Shown here one piece after another: positions 51,401-58,672 of a DNA stretch of 64,000 nt (positions are counted from its first letter, which is position 1; each line of letters starts with the position of its first letter). The notes under the pieces were generated by a model. That model worked only from the letters and a program-made list of their open reading frames with translations, searched no databases and was not told where the DNA came from. The position numbers were made by a program, and so were the translations under genes. The stretch is from Bacillota bacterium (lineage in GTDB: Bacteria; Bacillota; UBA4882; UBA8346), in contig JAEXFN010000020.1 in NCBI GenBank assembly GCA_023400055.1, positions 1 to 64,000 on the forward strand, given 5' to 3'.

Positions 51401-52245
51401 ATGCCTTTCCCGCGCGCTGGGCGGCTGCTCCCAAAGTTAAATATGCCAGACCGCGGGTTTTCTTGCCGGTTTTTCCCGGTACCAACTGCGAGTATGATTC
51501 GCAGCGTGCCTTTGAACGGGCCGGCGCTCGGGTCGAGACCCTGGTTTTCCGCAATCTGACCGCGCCGGCCATCGAGGAGACCCTCGACCGGATGGAAAAG
51601 TCGATCGACAATTCCCAGATCATCATGCTGCCGGGAGGATTCAGCGCCGGCGACGAGCCGGACGGCTCCGGCAAATTCATCGCCACCGCGTTTCGCAATC
51701 CCCGGATTCAGGAAGCGGTGCTGCGGTTGTTGCAACAGCGGGACGGCCTGATCTTGGGAATCTGCAACGGTTTTCAGGCCCTCATCAAATTGGGACTGGT
51801 TCCTTACGGCGAGATCCGGCCCAGCGGCCCGGAGTGCCCGACCTTGACCTTTAATAGCATCGGCCGGCACGTATCCTGCCTGGTCCGGACCAGGGTCGCT
51901 TCCACGCTTTCGCCCTGGTTCAACCGAGTGCAGGTCGGCGACGTCCATCTGATCCCGGTCTCTCACGGCGAAGGACGTTTCGTAGCCGATCCCGGACTGA
52001 TCGCCGCGTTGGCCGAAAAGGGCCAGATCGTCACCCAATATGTCGATTTGAACGGCCGGCCGGCGGCCGAACTTCCCGATAATCCCAATGGTTCAATGGC
52101 GGCCATCGAAGGAATCTGCAGTCCCGACGGCCGGGTCCTCGGCAAGATGGGGCATTCGGAGCGGATCGGCCCGCATCTTTATCGTAATGTTAACGGGCCG
52201 AAAGATCAGAGGATTTTCGAATCCGGCGTCGAATATTTTGCTTAA
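48463..52245 (+). CDS. purL: Phosphoribosylformylglycinamidine synthase, single-chain
   Basis: 1,260 residues, the size of the single-chain clostridial type (TIGR01857). It makes FGAM from FGAR, glutamine and ATP in purine synthesis. After a PurS-like N-terminal part come two AIR-synthase-like halves (LDTYWSDHCRHTTF, FKNETHNHPTEIEPFGGAATC, GGRTGRDGCGGATGS) and a C-terminal glutaminase: FPGTNCEYDSQRAFERAGA, LGICNGFQALIKLGL with the nucleophile Cys, and PVSHGEGRF with the His. The ATG at 48463 follows TGGAGGA; an ATG at 48394 is in frame but has no such site. It stands without other pur genes. Confidence 0.96.
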   Translation: MDNRVEVKRIFVEKKPGFDIEAQTLLRELRETLGVSNLEGVRIVNRYDIAGISEAEYQQSRNSIFAEPPVDWIYDEVLTVRADEWILAVELLPGQYDQRADSAAQCIQILAQRERPVIRVAKLFLLRGNLTAQEKGQIRDYCVNPLEARPAALEKPITLESAYDIPSDVPKVEGFIAMNSAQLEELRNNLGLAMSLADLAFCQEYFQHTENRDPSLTEIRVLDTYWSDHCRHTTFLTKIENIEFEDSPYLPAFLEAYHQYLQSRQFIKGNVNEAPTLMNLATIAMKELRKRGCLDDLEESEEINACSITVKVKVDGEDQDWLVMFKNETHNHPTEIEPFGGAATCLGGAIRDPLSGRSYVYHAMRVTGSGDPRTKIAATIPGKLPQRKITNGAAAGFSSYGNQIGLATGQVTEVYDEGFVAKRLEIGAVIGAAPRANVIREKPQVGDIIILLGGRTGRDGCGGATGSSKAHTEESLYTCGAEVQKGNPPTERKIQRLFRDPSVSRMIKKCNDFGAGGVAVAIGELAPGLAIDLDAVPKKYEGLDGTELAISESQERMAVLVAPENAAPFRAAAEAENLEATVVAVVTAEPRLAMNWRGRRSVDISREFLDSNGVQQIAKVRVIAPQAARSVFGAASAEQTQSDLAATWLAHLRQLNICSQRGLAERFDSTIGAGTVLMPFGGVYQRTPAQSMVAKLPVTGGETVTGTMMTFGYNPEVTRWSPFHGGIYAVVEALAKITASGGDYRRAHLTLQEYFEKLGDVPEKWGKPFAALLGAYYAQHRLAVPAIGGKDSMSGTFKDLTVPPTLVAFALDVVDVTKVISAEFKAAASQVIRVPLSRNSCEMPDFECLERNYQRIHQLIQAGQVSAAYAVTGGGIAEAVTKMCFGNMIGVRLSGDLETAALFRPDFGSMILEIPQGLDVASLLNGIDFQRLGVTQGDPVLEIGDTRIALAEAFRHWEEPLEKVFPTRVDQQAERQPAAYAFPARWAAAPKVKYARPRVFLPVFPGTNCEYDSQRAFERAGARVETLVFRNLTAPAIEETLDRMEKSIDNSQIIMLPGGFSAGDEPDGSGKFIATAFRNPRIQEAVLRLLQQRDGLILGICNGFQALIKLGLVPYGEIRPSGPECPTLTFNSIGRHVSCLVRTRVASTLSPWFNRVQVGDVHLIPVSHGEGRFVADPGLIAALAEKGQIVTQYVDLNGRPAAELPDNPNGSMAAIEGICSPDGRVLGKMGHSERIGPHLYRNVNGPKDQRIFESGVEYFA

Positions 52246-52296
52246 TTTTGCAGGGATGCAAGCAAAAGGCTATCGAATTCTTAGGGGGCTTGCGAC

Positions 52297-52797
52297 ATGG
52301 CGGAATGTCAGTTTGAAGAACTTCGCGAGGAACGCCTTCCCGAAGTTTTGGCGATTTATAACGAATATATCCGGACCAGCACAGCGACTTTTCATGAGGC
52401 TCCGTTGACGCTGGACGAGATGCGGGAGATCGTTTTCTTCTCTAAGCCGTGTTATCGGACGTTTTTGATCACCCGGGACGGTCAAACCTGCGGTTACTGT
52501 CTCTTGACCAACTTTAAGAAGCGGGAGGCCTATGATGTTACCGCCGAGGTCACGATTTACCTGAAACCCGAATTCACCGGCAAGGGCATCGGCACTCCGG
52601 CCTTGCGCCATCTGGAGGCCCTGGCCCGGCAGAACGGGATTCATTCTTTGGTGGCGGTGATCTGCGGCGAGAATACGGCGAGCATTCACCTGTTTGCCAA
52701 GAACGGTTATCGCGAGTGCGCCCATTATCGTGAGGTCGGCAAGAAATTCGGCCGGCTATTGGATATCGTTTCGTATCAGAAGATTTTAAACGATTGA
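52297..52797 (+). CDS. GNAT acetyltransferase (phosphinothricin-acetyltransferase-like)
   Basis: A 166-residue acetyltransferase. The CoA-binding motif is LKPEFTGKGIGTPALRHLE, preceded by YDVTAEVTIYL and followed by NTASIHLFAKNGYRECAH. The order fits the PAT/MddA group that acetylates methionine analogues or phosphinothricin, but the N-terminal active region is not diagnostic. It follows purL by 51 bp and may be in the same transcript. The substrate is unknown. Confidence 0.85.
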   Translation: MAECQFEELREERLPEVLAIYNEYIRTSTATFHEAPLTLDEMREIVFFSKPCYRTFLITRDGQTCGYCLLTNFKKREAYDVTAEVTIYLKPEFTGKGIGTPALRHLEALARQNGIHSLVAVICGENTASIHLFAKNGYRECAHYREVGKKFGRLLDIVSYQKILND

Positions 52798-52879
52798 GTA
52801 TCCGATATCCTAGCCATGCTGAGAGCCGAAGCCATTGGCTCTTTAATTGGGAAGTGTTTTAACCGAAAATGGTTTCGCG

Positions 52880-53131
52880 ATTGCTCAAGGTTATCGCTCA
52901 GTTGCTGCGGATGCCCGTTTAGTTACTGAAAGTGTTCGTGCAGTTACGGCGAATGTTCACTTAGTCACTGGGGATGCTCGTTTTGTTACTGAATCAGTTC
53001 GGACAGTTACTGCGCATGCTTTCTCAGTAACTGCGGAGCCTTGTTCAGTTACCGAACATGCTCTCTCAGTTACCGAACATGCTCTCTCAGTTGCCGAACA
53101 TGCTCATTTTGTGGTTGAAAATGTTTATTGA
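52880..53131. repeat. 21-bp tandem repeat array (family 1, inverted to the array at 1-83)
   Basis: Twelve units of 21 bp from 52880 to 53131, best preserved in 53048-53110 where GTTACCGAACATGCTCTCTC is repeated (two adjacent copies are identical). The unit written from GCTCTCTCAGTTACCGAAC matches the reverse complement of the 1-83 array, GCTCTCTCAGTCACTCAAC. A frame of 94 residues with heptad-like repeats (SVTEHAL) crosses it from 52847 but has no convincing ribosome site. It lies between GNAT and SPOR genes. A terminator follows at 53254. Confidence 0.92.
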
Positions 53132-53253
53132 GTGATTAAATAAATTTTTATACAAACGGCCGCTCTGGTATGGGTGCCGTTAAGCTCTAAGCAAAGTTTC
53201 CGGATTCATTCATCAATCCGGCGAGATTGTCATAGAATATCAGGTGATTTTAT

Positions 53254-53277
53254 ACTCCGCATTGGCGGAGTTTTTTT
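53254..53277 (+). terminator. Intrinsic terminator downstream of the repeat array
   Basis: ACTCCGC pairs with GCGGAGT around ATTG, followed by six further Ts. It closes the transcript that starts at purL or one that crosses the repeat array. Confidence 0.93.
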
Positions 53278-53404
53278 ATTGGGACGCAAAACCCGAACTT
53301 GAAGCGCCTAAATTTGTTTATCCAATGTAGGAATATTTTTCAGTTTTGGTAGTATCCTTTAATGAAATGAATTGTCCCATTCTTAAAGCAAAGGAGGTGT
53401 GTTC

Positions 53405-53908
53405 ATGGAACACAAAGGCGTTAAATCGCTCAGTAACCTGCTTTCGAAAACAGCCGGCTTGGTATTCTTCTCGTTTTTAGCGATCTCGCTCGGAGTGGTT
53501 TTTGGATTACTCTTTGAAGGCTGGGTCAAAGATCAGCCGGGTTCTCCGGTCGGCACCGAAAACAATCTGGAGACCGTAAATTTGCCGACGGAAAACGGAT
53601 CGACCGTCAATGTCCAGCCGGATAAGAACGCGACGACTTCCACGGCCCCGGTTGTCAGCAATGAGCCGGTCGCCAACCCGGCAGTACCCACCACCGTAAA
53701 ATACAAGGTCAGGGTCGGACCCTATTCGTCCCGCAACGAAGCAATGACCGCTTCCCAACAGTTACAGACGTTAGGCTATCCGGTCTATGTGGGCAATAAT
53801 CCGCCATTCGCCGTACAAGTCGGAGCGTTTGGCTCGCAGGTCAACGCTGAAAAGTTAAAGTCCGAGCTCACCGGGAAAGGATATAAAGTATTTGTCGACA
53901 AGAATTGA
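53405..53908 (+). CDS. Membrane-anchored SPOR-domain protein
   Basis: About 167 residues. A membrane helix at about 18-38 (LVFFSFLAISLGVVFGLLF) is followed by a Thr/Pro/Asn-rich linker and a C-terminal SPOR domain (KYKVRVGPYSSRNEAMTASQ and FAVQVGAFGSQVNAEKLKSE), which binds peptidoglycan stripped of side stems at division sites or spore septa. The ATG at 53405 follows AGGAGG at seven bases; a GTG two codons earlier is less well spaced. Single gene with its own terminator. Confidence 0.88.
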   Translation: MEHKGVKSLSNLLSKTAGLVFFSFLAISLGVVFGLLFEGWVKDQPGSPVGTENNLETVNLPTENGSTVNVQPDKNATTSTAPVVSNEPVANPAVPTTVKYKVRVGPYSSRNEAMTASQQLQTLGYPVYVGNNPPFAVQVGAFGSQVNAEKLKSELTGKGYKVFVDKN

Positions 53909-53915
53909 ACAAATT

Positions 53916-53945
53916 AAGGTCTGAGCGATCAGGCCTTTATTTTTT
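53916..53945 (+). terminator. Intrinsic terminator after SPOR gene
   Basis: AAGGTCTGA pairs with TCAGGCCTT (one G-U pair) around GCGA, followed by a T-rich tract. Confidence 0.85.
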
Positions 53946-54104
53946 GAGTCCGGCAACGGCTTCCGGGGTGCTGATTTTAACGACAGGGCTTTGATAATTT
54001 TCTGCAATTTTTTTACGAAGCGCCGCGATCCGATGGATGGCCGGTTTTATCCGTCTACTGTGAACTCCCTGCTGAATAATCTGCGGTTTTATGCCATTTT
54101 TTGG

Positions 54105-54134
54105 TTGGACTTTCTATATGTTGTGTATTAGAAT
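54105..54134 (+). promoter_or_regulatory. Promoter of nrdJ
   Basis: TTGGAC at 54105-54110 and TAGAAT at 54129-54134 are 18 bp apart. The first NrdR box fills the spacer and the second lies just downstream, as expected for a repressed promoter. Confidence 0.6.
54111..54126. promoter_or_regulatory. NrdR box 1
   Basis: The 16-mer here matches the known NrdR consensus acaCwATATATwGTGT at 12 of 16 positions (CTATAT, then TTGTGT). Its start lies 31 bp, about three helical turns, before that of box 2, the usual spacing for paired NrdR sites. Confidence 0.75.
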
Positions 54135-54141
54135 AATAATA

Positions 54142-54157
54142 ACACAATATATAGTAT
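54142..54157. promoter_or_regulatory. NrdR box 2
   Basis: ACACAATATATAGTAT matches the NrdR consensus at 15 of 16 positions. It lies 20 bp before the nrdJ start. NrdR represses ribonucleotide reductase genes when dATP is plentiful. No nrdR gene is in the window. Confidence 0.85.
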
Positions 54158-54176
54158 CAAAGTGAGGGATTCACCG

Positions 54177-56516
54177 ATGGAATTATCGGATAACGCCAGA
54201 GCGGTATTAGAGCGGCGCTATTTAAAAAAAAACGACGGCCGGGTGAGTGAGGAGCCGGAAGATTTACTGCGCAGAGTGGCGCAGCACGTGGCGGCCATTG
54301 AGGCTGAGGCTTTCCAGGTTCCCGAGTCCGAGGTCGCTGCTTTGGCGAACGCTTTTTATCGGGTCATGGATGAAAAGAAGTTCATGCCCAATTCGCCGAC
54401 GCTGATGAATGCCGGCCGGGAGTTGGGTCAGCTCTCGGCCTGTTTTGTCCTGCCCATTGAGGATTCGATGGAGAGTATCTTCGAGTCGCTCAAGATCGCG
54501 GCGCTCATCCATAAAAGCGGCGGCGGCACCGGTTTCAGTTTTTCGCGCATCCGTCCCAAGAACGATCAGGTGGGGAGTACCGGCGGCGTGGCCAGCGGAC
54601 CTTTATCCTTCATCAAGGTATACAATTCCAGCACCGAGGCTGTCAAACAAGGTGGTACCCGCCGCGGCGCCAACATGGGGATCTTACGGGTCGACCATCC
54701 GGATATCTTGGAATTCATCGAGGCCAAAAGCGTGCCGGGGGAGATCACCAATTTTAACCTCTCGGTCGCGCTCACCGATGAATTCATGACGGCGTTGGAC
54801 AAGGATGAAACGTATTATCTCATCAATCCCCGCACCAAGCAGCCGGTGGGGAAATTGGCGGCTCGCGAGGTTTTTGAGAAGATCGTCGCGTCGGCCTGGC
54901 GCAGCGGCGAACCGGGCATTATTTTTATCGACCGGATGAACGAGGCCAATCCGACTCCTCGCCAAGGCGCGATTGAAAGCACCAATCCCTGCGGCGAGCA
55001 GCCGCTGTTGGCTTTCGAATCGTGCAATCTCGGGTCGTTGAACCTAGCGGTGATGGTCCGAGAAAACGAGGGCCAGCCGGAAGTGGATTGGGAAGCGTTG
55101 AGCGCCGCGACCCGGTTGGCTGTCCGGTTTCTCGATGACGTCATCGAAGCGAACCAGTATCCGCTGGCGCAAATCGAAAAGATAACCAAGGGCAATCGTA
55201 AGATCGGTTTGGGCGTGATGGGTTGGGCCGACTTGTTGTTCAAGCTGAAGATTCCCTACAATTCGGAACGGGCGATTCAACTGGCTGAAGAAGTAATGCG
55301 CTGCATCGATACCGAATCGAAGCTCGCCTCGGAGGAACTGGCCGAAAAACGGGGCGCTTTTCCCAATTTTCCCGGCAGCGTTTATGATCAAAGAAATTCG
55401 CCCAAAATACGTAATGCCACCACTACGACCATTGCTCCCACGGGGACCATCAGTATCATCTGCGATACCAGCGGCGGCATTGAACCCTTGTTCAGTCTGG
55501 CGTTTATGCGCCAGATCATGGACAATGACCGGTTGGTCGAAGTGAATCAGACCTTTGCCGCGATAGCGAAAGCCGAGGGATTTTATAGCGAGGAGCTTCT
55601 GGAAAAGATCGCCGTGACCGGCAATTTGTCCGGCCTGGCCGAAGTGCCTGAGGAATGGCGGCGGGTTTTTGTGACCGCCCATGAGATCGAACCGGAATGG
55701 CATATCCGCATGCAAGCGGCATTTCAAAAATATACCGACAACGCGGTGTCCAAAACGATCAATTTTGGCCATGACGCGACTCCCGATCAGGTGGCCGAGG
55801 CGTACCGTCTCGCCTATAAACTGGGCTGTAAGGGGCTAACAGTTTATCGCGACGGAAGTATCGCCAATCAGCCGATGCAAAAGCTGGAGCAGGAACCCGC
55901 CGGCAGCAAGAGTTCCGGCGCTGAAATCCATTGGTCCTACGGGGAATGGGGCCGGATTCAGCCGCTGAAACGGCCGAAACGTTTAATCGGCCTGACCGAC
56001 GCCCGTCAGACGCCGGAGGGAAATCTCTATCTCACTTTGAATTTTCATGAAAAGCAGCCCTTTGAGCTGTTCGCCCAGATCGGCAAGGCCGGCAGCGATC
56101 TGGCCGCTTTCACGGAAGCCATCGCCCGCCTCATTTCCTTGGCGTTCCGTTGCGGGATCGATCCGCAGGCGGTGGCCGATGAACTGCTGGGGATCGGCGG
56201 TAGCCGGTTCGTCGGTTTCGGGCCCAACCGGGTGCGCTCGGTTCCCGATGCCATCGGGCAGTTTTTGAATGAAAATCTGGCAAAGTTGGAGCAAGATCAA
56301 GATCTAGCCCAATCCGAAGCCATCAGCAGCGTCCAACCGCAATTGAATCTGGGATTCGTCGAATCCGCCCCCACGGTCAGCAGCGCCGTCGAACAACGGC
56401 CGCAGCCATCCCAAGGCAAGTTAGGGTTCAACCTTTGCCCGAATTGCGGCATGTACACGTTTGGCTATTTCGAAGGGTGCGCCAAATGCCTTTCCTGCGG
56501 CCATTCCGAATGTTAA
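54177..56516 (+). CDS. nrdJ: Vitamin B12-dependent ribonucleotide reductase (class II)
   Basis: About 779 residues. The radical-enzyme active site is ESTNPCGEQPLLAFESCNLG near residues 267-286, holding the catalytic Asn, Cys and Glu; the reducing Cys pair partner is Cys89 in LSACFVLPIEDS. FNLSVALTDEFM, KNRKIGLG-like GNRKIGLGVMGWADLL and TTTIAPTGTISIICDTSGGIEP complete the NrdJ pattern. A TSCPD-type domain and a C-terminal zinc ribbon (CPNCGMY and CAKCLSCGHSEC) follow. It needs adenosylcobalamin and no oxygen, which fits an anaerobe. The ATG at 54177 is preferred over a GTG at 54162. Confidence 0.95.
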   Translation: MELSDNARAVLERRYLKKNDGRVSEEPEDLLRRVAQHVAAIEAEAFQVPESEVAALANAFYRVMDEKKFMPNSPTLMNAGRELGQLSACFVLPIEDSMESIFESLKIAALIHKSGGGTGFSFSRIRPKNDQVGSTGGVASGPLSFIKVYNSSTEAVKQGGTRRGANMGILRVDHPDILEFIEAKSVPGEITNFNLSVALTDEFMTALDKDETYYLINPRTKQPVGKLAAREVFEKIVASAWRSGEPGIIFIDRMNEANPTPRQGAIESTNPCGEQPLLAFESCNLGSLNLAVMVRENEGQPEVDWEALSAATRLAVRFLDDVIEANQYPLAQIEKITKGNRKIGLGVMGWADLLFKLKIPYNSERAIQLAEEVMRCIDTESKLASEELAEKRGAFPNFPGSVYDQRNSPKIRNATTTTIAPTGTISIICDTSGGIEPLFSLAFMRQIMDNDRLVEVNQTFAAIAKAEGFYSEELLEKIAVTGNLSGLAEVPEEWRRVFVTAHEIEPEWHIRMQAAFQKYTDNAVSKTINFGHDATPDQVAEAYRLAYKLGCKGLTVYRDGSIANQPMQKLEQEPAGSKSSGAEIHWSYGEWGRIQPLKRPKRLIGLTDARQTPEGNLYLTLNFHEKQPFELFAQIGKAGSDLAAFTEAIARLISLAFRCGIDPQAVADELLGIGGSRFVGFGPNRVRSVPDAIGQFLNENLAKLEQDQDLAQSEAISSVQPQLNLGFVESAPTVSSAVEQRPQPSQGKLGFNLCPNCGMYTFGYFEGCAKCLSCGHSEC

Positions 56517-56738
56517 AATTGCGACTGCAAAACGTTAAAACTATTTATTCCATCAAACTATCTAAAAACCGAATAAGCTGGTTGAAAATTTTGCTATTTA
56601 TGCCATAATTGAAACAGGAAATGGATTGGACAAACATTCCGTCTATTGCCTGGAGTATTGAGACAATTATAATCCGAGGCAAGAAAATTTGAGAATTTTT
56701 CGGCTTTATTTGAGGAATCTTTTATGAGGTGATCGCCA

Positions 56739-57692
56739 ATGTCTCGTCAAAAAGCAGGTAAAGTGGTTATTATCGGTGCGGGTTTGGTCGGATCGACTTA
56801 TGCGTACAGTTTGATGATTAATGGCGTGGTGTCCGAGATCGCGATTATCGATCCCAATAAGGAGCGGCTCGAAGGGGAGATCATGGATCTGAACCATGGG
56901 ATCTCCTTCGTTCGTCCCGTTTCGGTTTATGCCGGCTCCTACCAGGATTGTACGGACGCCGACTTGATTGTAATCTGCGCCGGCGCCAACCAGAAACCCG
57001 GCGAAACCCGAATTGATCTCTTGGGGCGCAACGCCGCCATCTTCCGCAATATTATCGACCAGATCAAAACGGTCGGAACCAATGCGCTATTGTTGGTCGC
57101 CTCAAATCCGGTAGACATCATGACTTATATTACCTATAAATTAAGCGACTTTCCTGCGAGTCGGGTAATCGGTTCCGGGACAGTATTGGATTCGGCGCGG
57201 CTTCGTTTTTTAATCAGCCAAAACTGTCACGTCGATCCTACGAATGTCCATGCGTATATCATCGGCGAACACGGCGATACCGAGGTTCCGGTTTGGAGCC
57301 TGGCCAATATCGCCGGGTTGCGCTTTGGCGATTATTGTCCGATATGCAACCACCCTTGTCCGAAGCCTTTCTCCAAAGAGGAGATTTTCAACGATGTCAA
57401 AAACGCCGCGTACAAAATTATCAAGGGGAAAGGCGCGACCTATTATGCCATCGGATTGGCGCTGGTGGAGATCACCGAGAGCATTCTGCGGGATGAATAT
57501 TCGGTGTTGACAGTGTCCAGCCTTTTGCAGGGGGAATACGGGATTAGCGATGTCTGTCTGAGCTTGCCGTGTATCGTGAGTCGGACCGGGATTGAGCAGA
57601 AGATCCAATTGAATCTCGCGCCGGAGGAAGAACGCGGTTTACAACACTCGGCAACTGTCCTGAAAGATATTTTACAGCAGATCAAGTTGTAG
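56739..57692 (+). CDS. ldh: L-lactate dehydrogenase
   Basis: A 317-residue NAD-dependent L-LDH. The Rossmann motif is VVIIGAGLVGSTYAYSLM; the coenzyme Asp lies in IAIIDPN, the catalytic block is IIGEHGDTEVPVWSLANIAG with the active His, and VLTVSSLLQGEYGISDVC follows. The 95-102 loop reads GANQKPGETR, where the Gln that selects lactate over malate is present. It regenerates NAD during fermentation. A promoter may lie in the 220-bp AT-rich upstream gap. The ATG follows GAGGTGATC. Confidence 0.95.
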   Translation: MSRQKAGKVVIIGAGLVGSTYAYSLMINGVVSEIAIIDPNKERLEGEIMDLNHGISFVRPVSVYAGSYQDCTDADLIVICAGANQKPGETRIDLLGRNAAIFRNIIDQIKTVGTNALLLVASNPVDIMTYITYKLSDFPASRVIGSGTVLDSARLRFLISQNCHVDPTNVHAYIIGEHGDTEVPVWSLANIAGLRFGDYCPICNHPCPKPFSKEEIFNDVKNAAYKIIKGKGATYYAIGLALVEITESILRDEYSVLTVSSLLQGEYGISDVCLSLPCIVSRTGIEQKIQLNLAPEEERGLQHSATVLKDILQQIKL

Positions 57693-57705
57693 GAGCGTGA
57701 GCACG

Positions 57706-57960
57706 ATGACTCATCCCAACGAATCATGGGCTCTTTTGACGGAAGTTTATAACCCCGATGAAGCGGAAATCATTCACGGGTTATTAGCGAGCGCCGGGAT
57801 TCCCGTTAAAATGGAACGGGATAGCATGGGCGATTTGTATGGACTGACCGTCGGCCCGTTGGCCAGGATCCGGATCTGGATTCCCGCGGATAGCAAGTCC
57901 GAGGCGGCCATGATCTTAAGCAGCGCCGCGCTGGAAATTAATTCGGAAGAAGAGCGGTAG
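57706..57960 (+). CDS. DUF2007-like small protein
   Basis: About 84 residues. WALLTEVYNPDEAEIIHGLLASAGIPV and the late RIRIWIPADSKSEAAMIL match the DUF2007 family, called a putative signal-transducing protein. The ATG at 57706 is favoured because TAGGAG lies 11 bases upstream; a GTG at 57697 is too close. It lies 14 bp after ldh, so it is probably on the same transcript. Function unknown. Confidence 0.8.
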   Translation: MTHPNESWALLTEVYNPDEAEIIHGLLASAGIPVKMERDSMGDLYGLTVGPLARIRIWIPADSKSEAAMILSSAALEINSEEER

Positions 57961-58001
57961 TCTTTGGAACTTTCAAAATTGGATCACGTTTGGAGTATAT
58001 C

Positions 58002-58616
58002 ATGGAGTATCTGCATTTTTTATTAGGCGACTTAATGACCAATGCCTTTTTGGTTTGGTCGGGGGATGAGGCCGGGGTAATCGATCCCGGCGGCCCAGTG
58101 GAAAAAATTTTGGCTGCACTTAGCGAACGCGATTTGCAGTTGAAGTGGATCATCAATAGCCACGGGCACGCCGATCATATTGCCGGCAATACCGCATTAC
58201 AGGCTGCGACGGGAGCTCCGGTTCTAATCCATGCTGCGGATCGGTTGATGCTGACTTCGGCGGAAGCCAACCTGTCGCTGTGGATCGGCGCCCCGGTAAC
58301 CAGTCCGGATGCATCCCGTACCCTTAAGGGGGGAGACGTTGTTGGTTTGGGGAAAGAGGATTTCACAGTGATTGAAACGCCCGGCCACACTCCGGGCGGA
58401 ATTTCATTGTACCATCCGGGACTGCTTTTTTCGGGAGATGCCTTGTTCCGGGAGAGCATCGGCAGGACCGATTTCCCGGGTGGCAATGAAGTGCAATTAA
58501 TCCAGGGGATTAAAGAGCGGTTATTTCCATTGCCGCCCGAAACCATCGTTTGGCCTGGTCATGAGGCTTCCACCACGATTGGCCATGAAATCCAATTTAA
58601 TCCTTATTTCCAATAG
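58002..58616 (+). CDS. MBL-fold hydrolase (glyoxalase II-like)
   Basis: About 204 residues. The metal motif NSHGHADHIAGN (HxHxDH) is near residue 51; later ligands are in TPGHTPGGISLY, LFSGDALFRESIGRTDFPGG and VWPGHEASTTIGHE. The short length and the absence of the C-terminal glyoxalase II helical domain match the YqgX/GloB2 group. It may hydrolyse S-lactoylglutathione-like thioesters, bacillithiol conjugates or similar. The ATG at 58002 follows TTGGAG. Confidence 0.88.
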   Translation: MEYLHFLLGDLMTNAFLVWSGDEAGVIDPGGPVEKILAALSERDLQLKWIINSHGHADHIAGNTALQAATGAPVLIHAADRLMLTSAEANLSLWIGAPVTSPDASRTLKGGDVVGLGKEDFTVIETPGHTPGGISLYHPGLLFSGDALFRESIGRTDFPGGNEVQLIQGIKERLFPLPPETIVWPGHEASTTIGHEIQFNPYFQ

Positions 58617-58672
58617 ACAGTAGATTTTTGAGCTTTTGGTGGAACTTGGCAACCGGGTGGCGTGGGCAGACG

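Noticed and set aside
52880..53131. CRISPR array
   Set aside because: Units follow each other without spacers, the unit is only 21 bp and drifts between copies, and no cas gene is near.
52847..53131. 94-residue heptad-repeat protein
   Set aside because: The frame stays open only because the repeat length is a multiple of three, and no ribosome site precedes it. Kept as a question in the findings.
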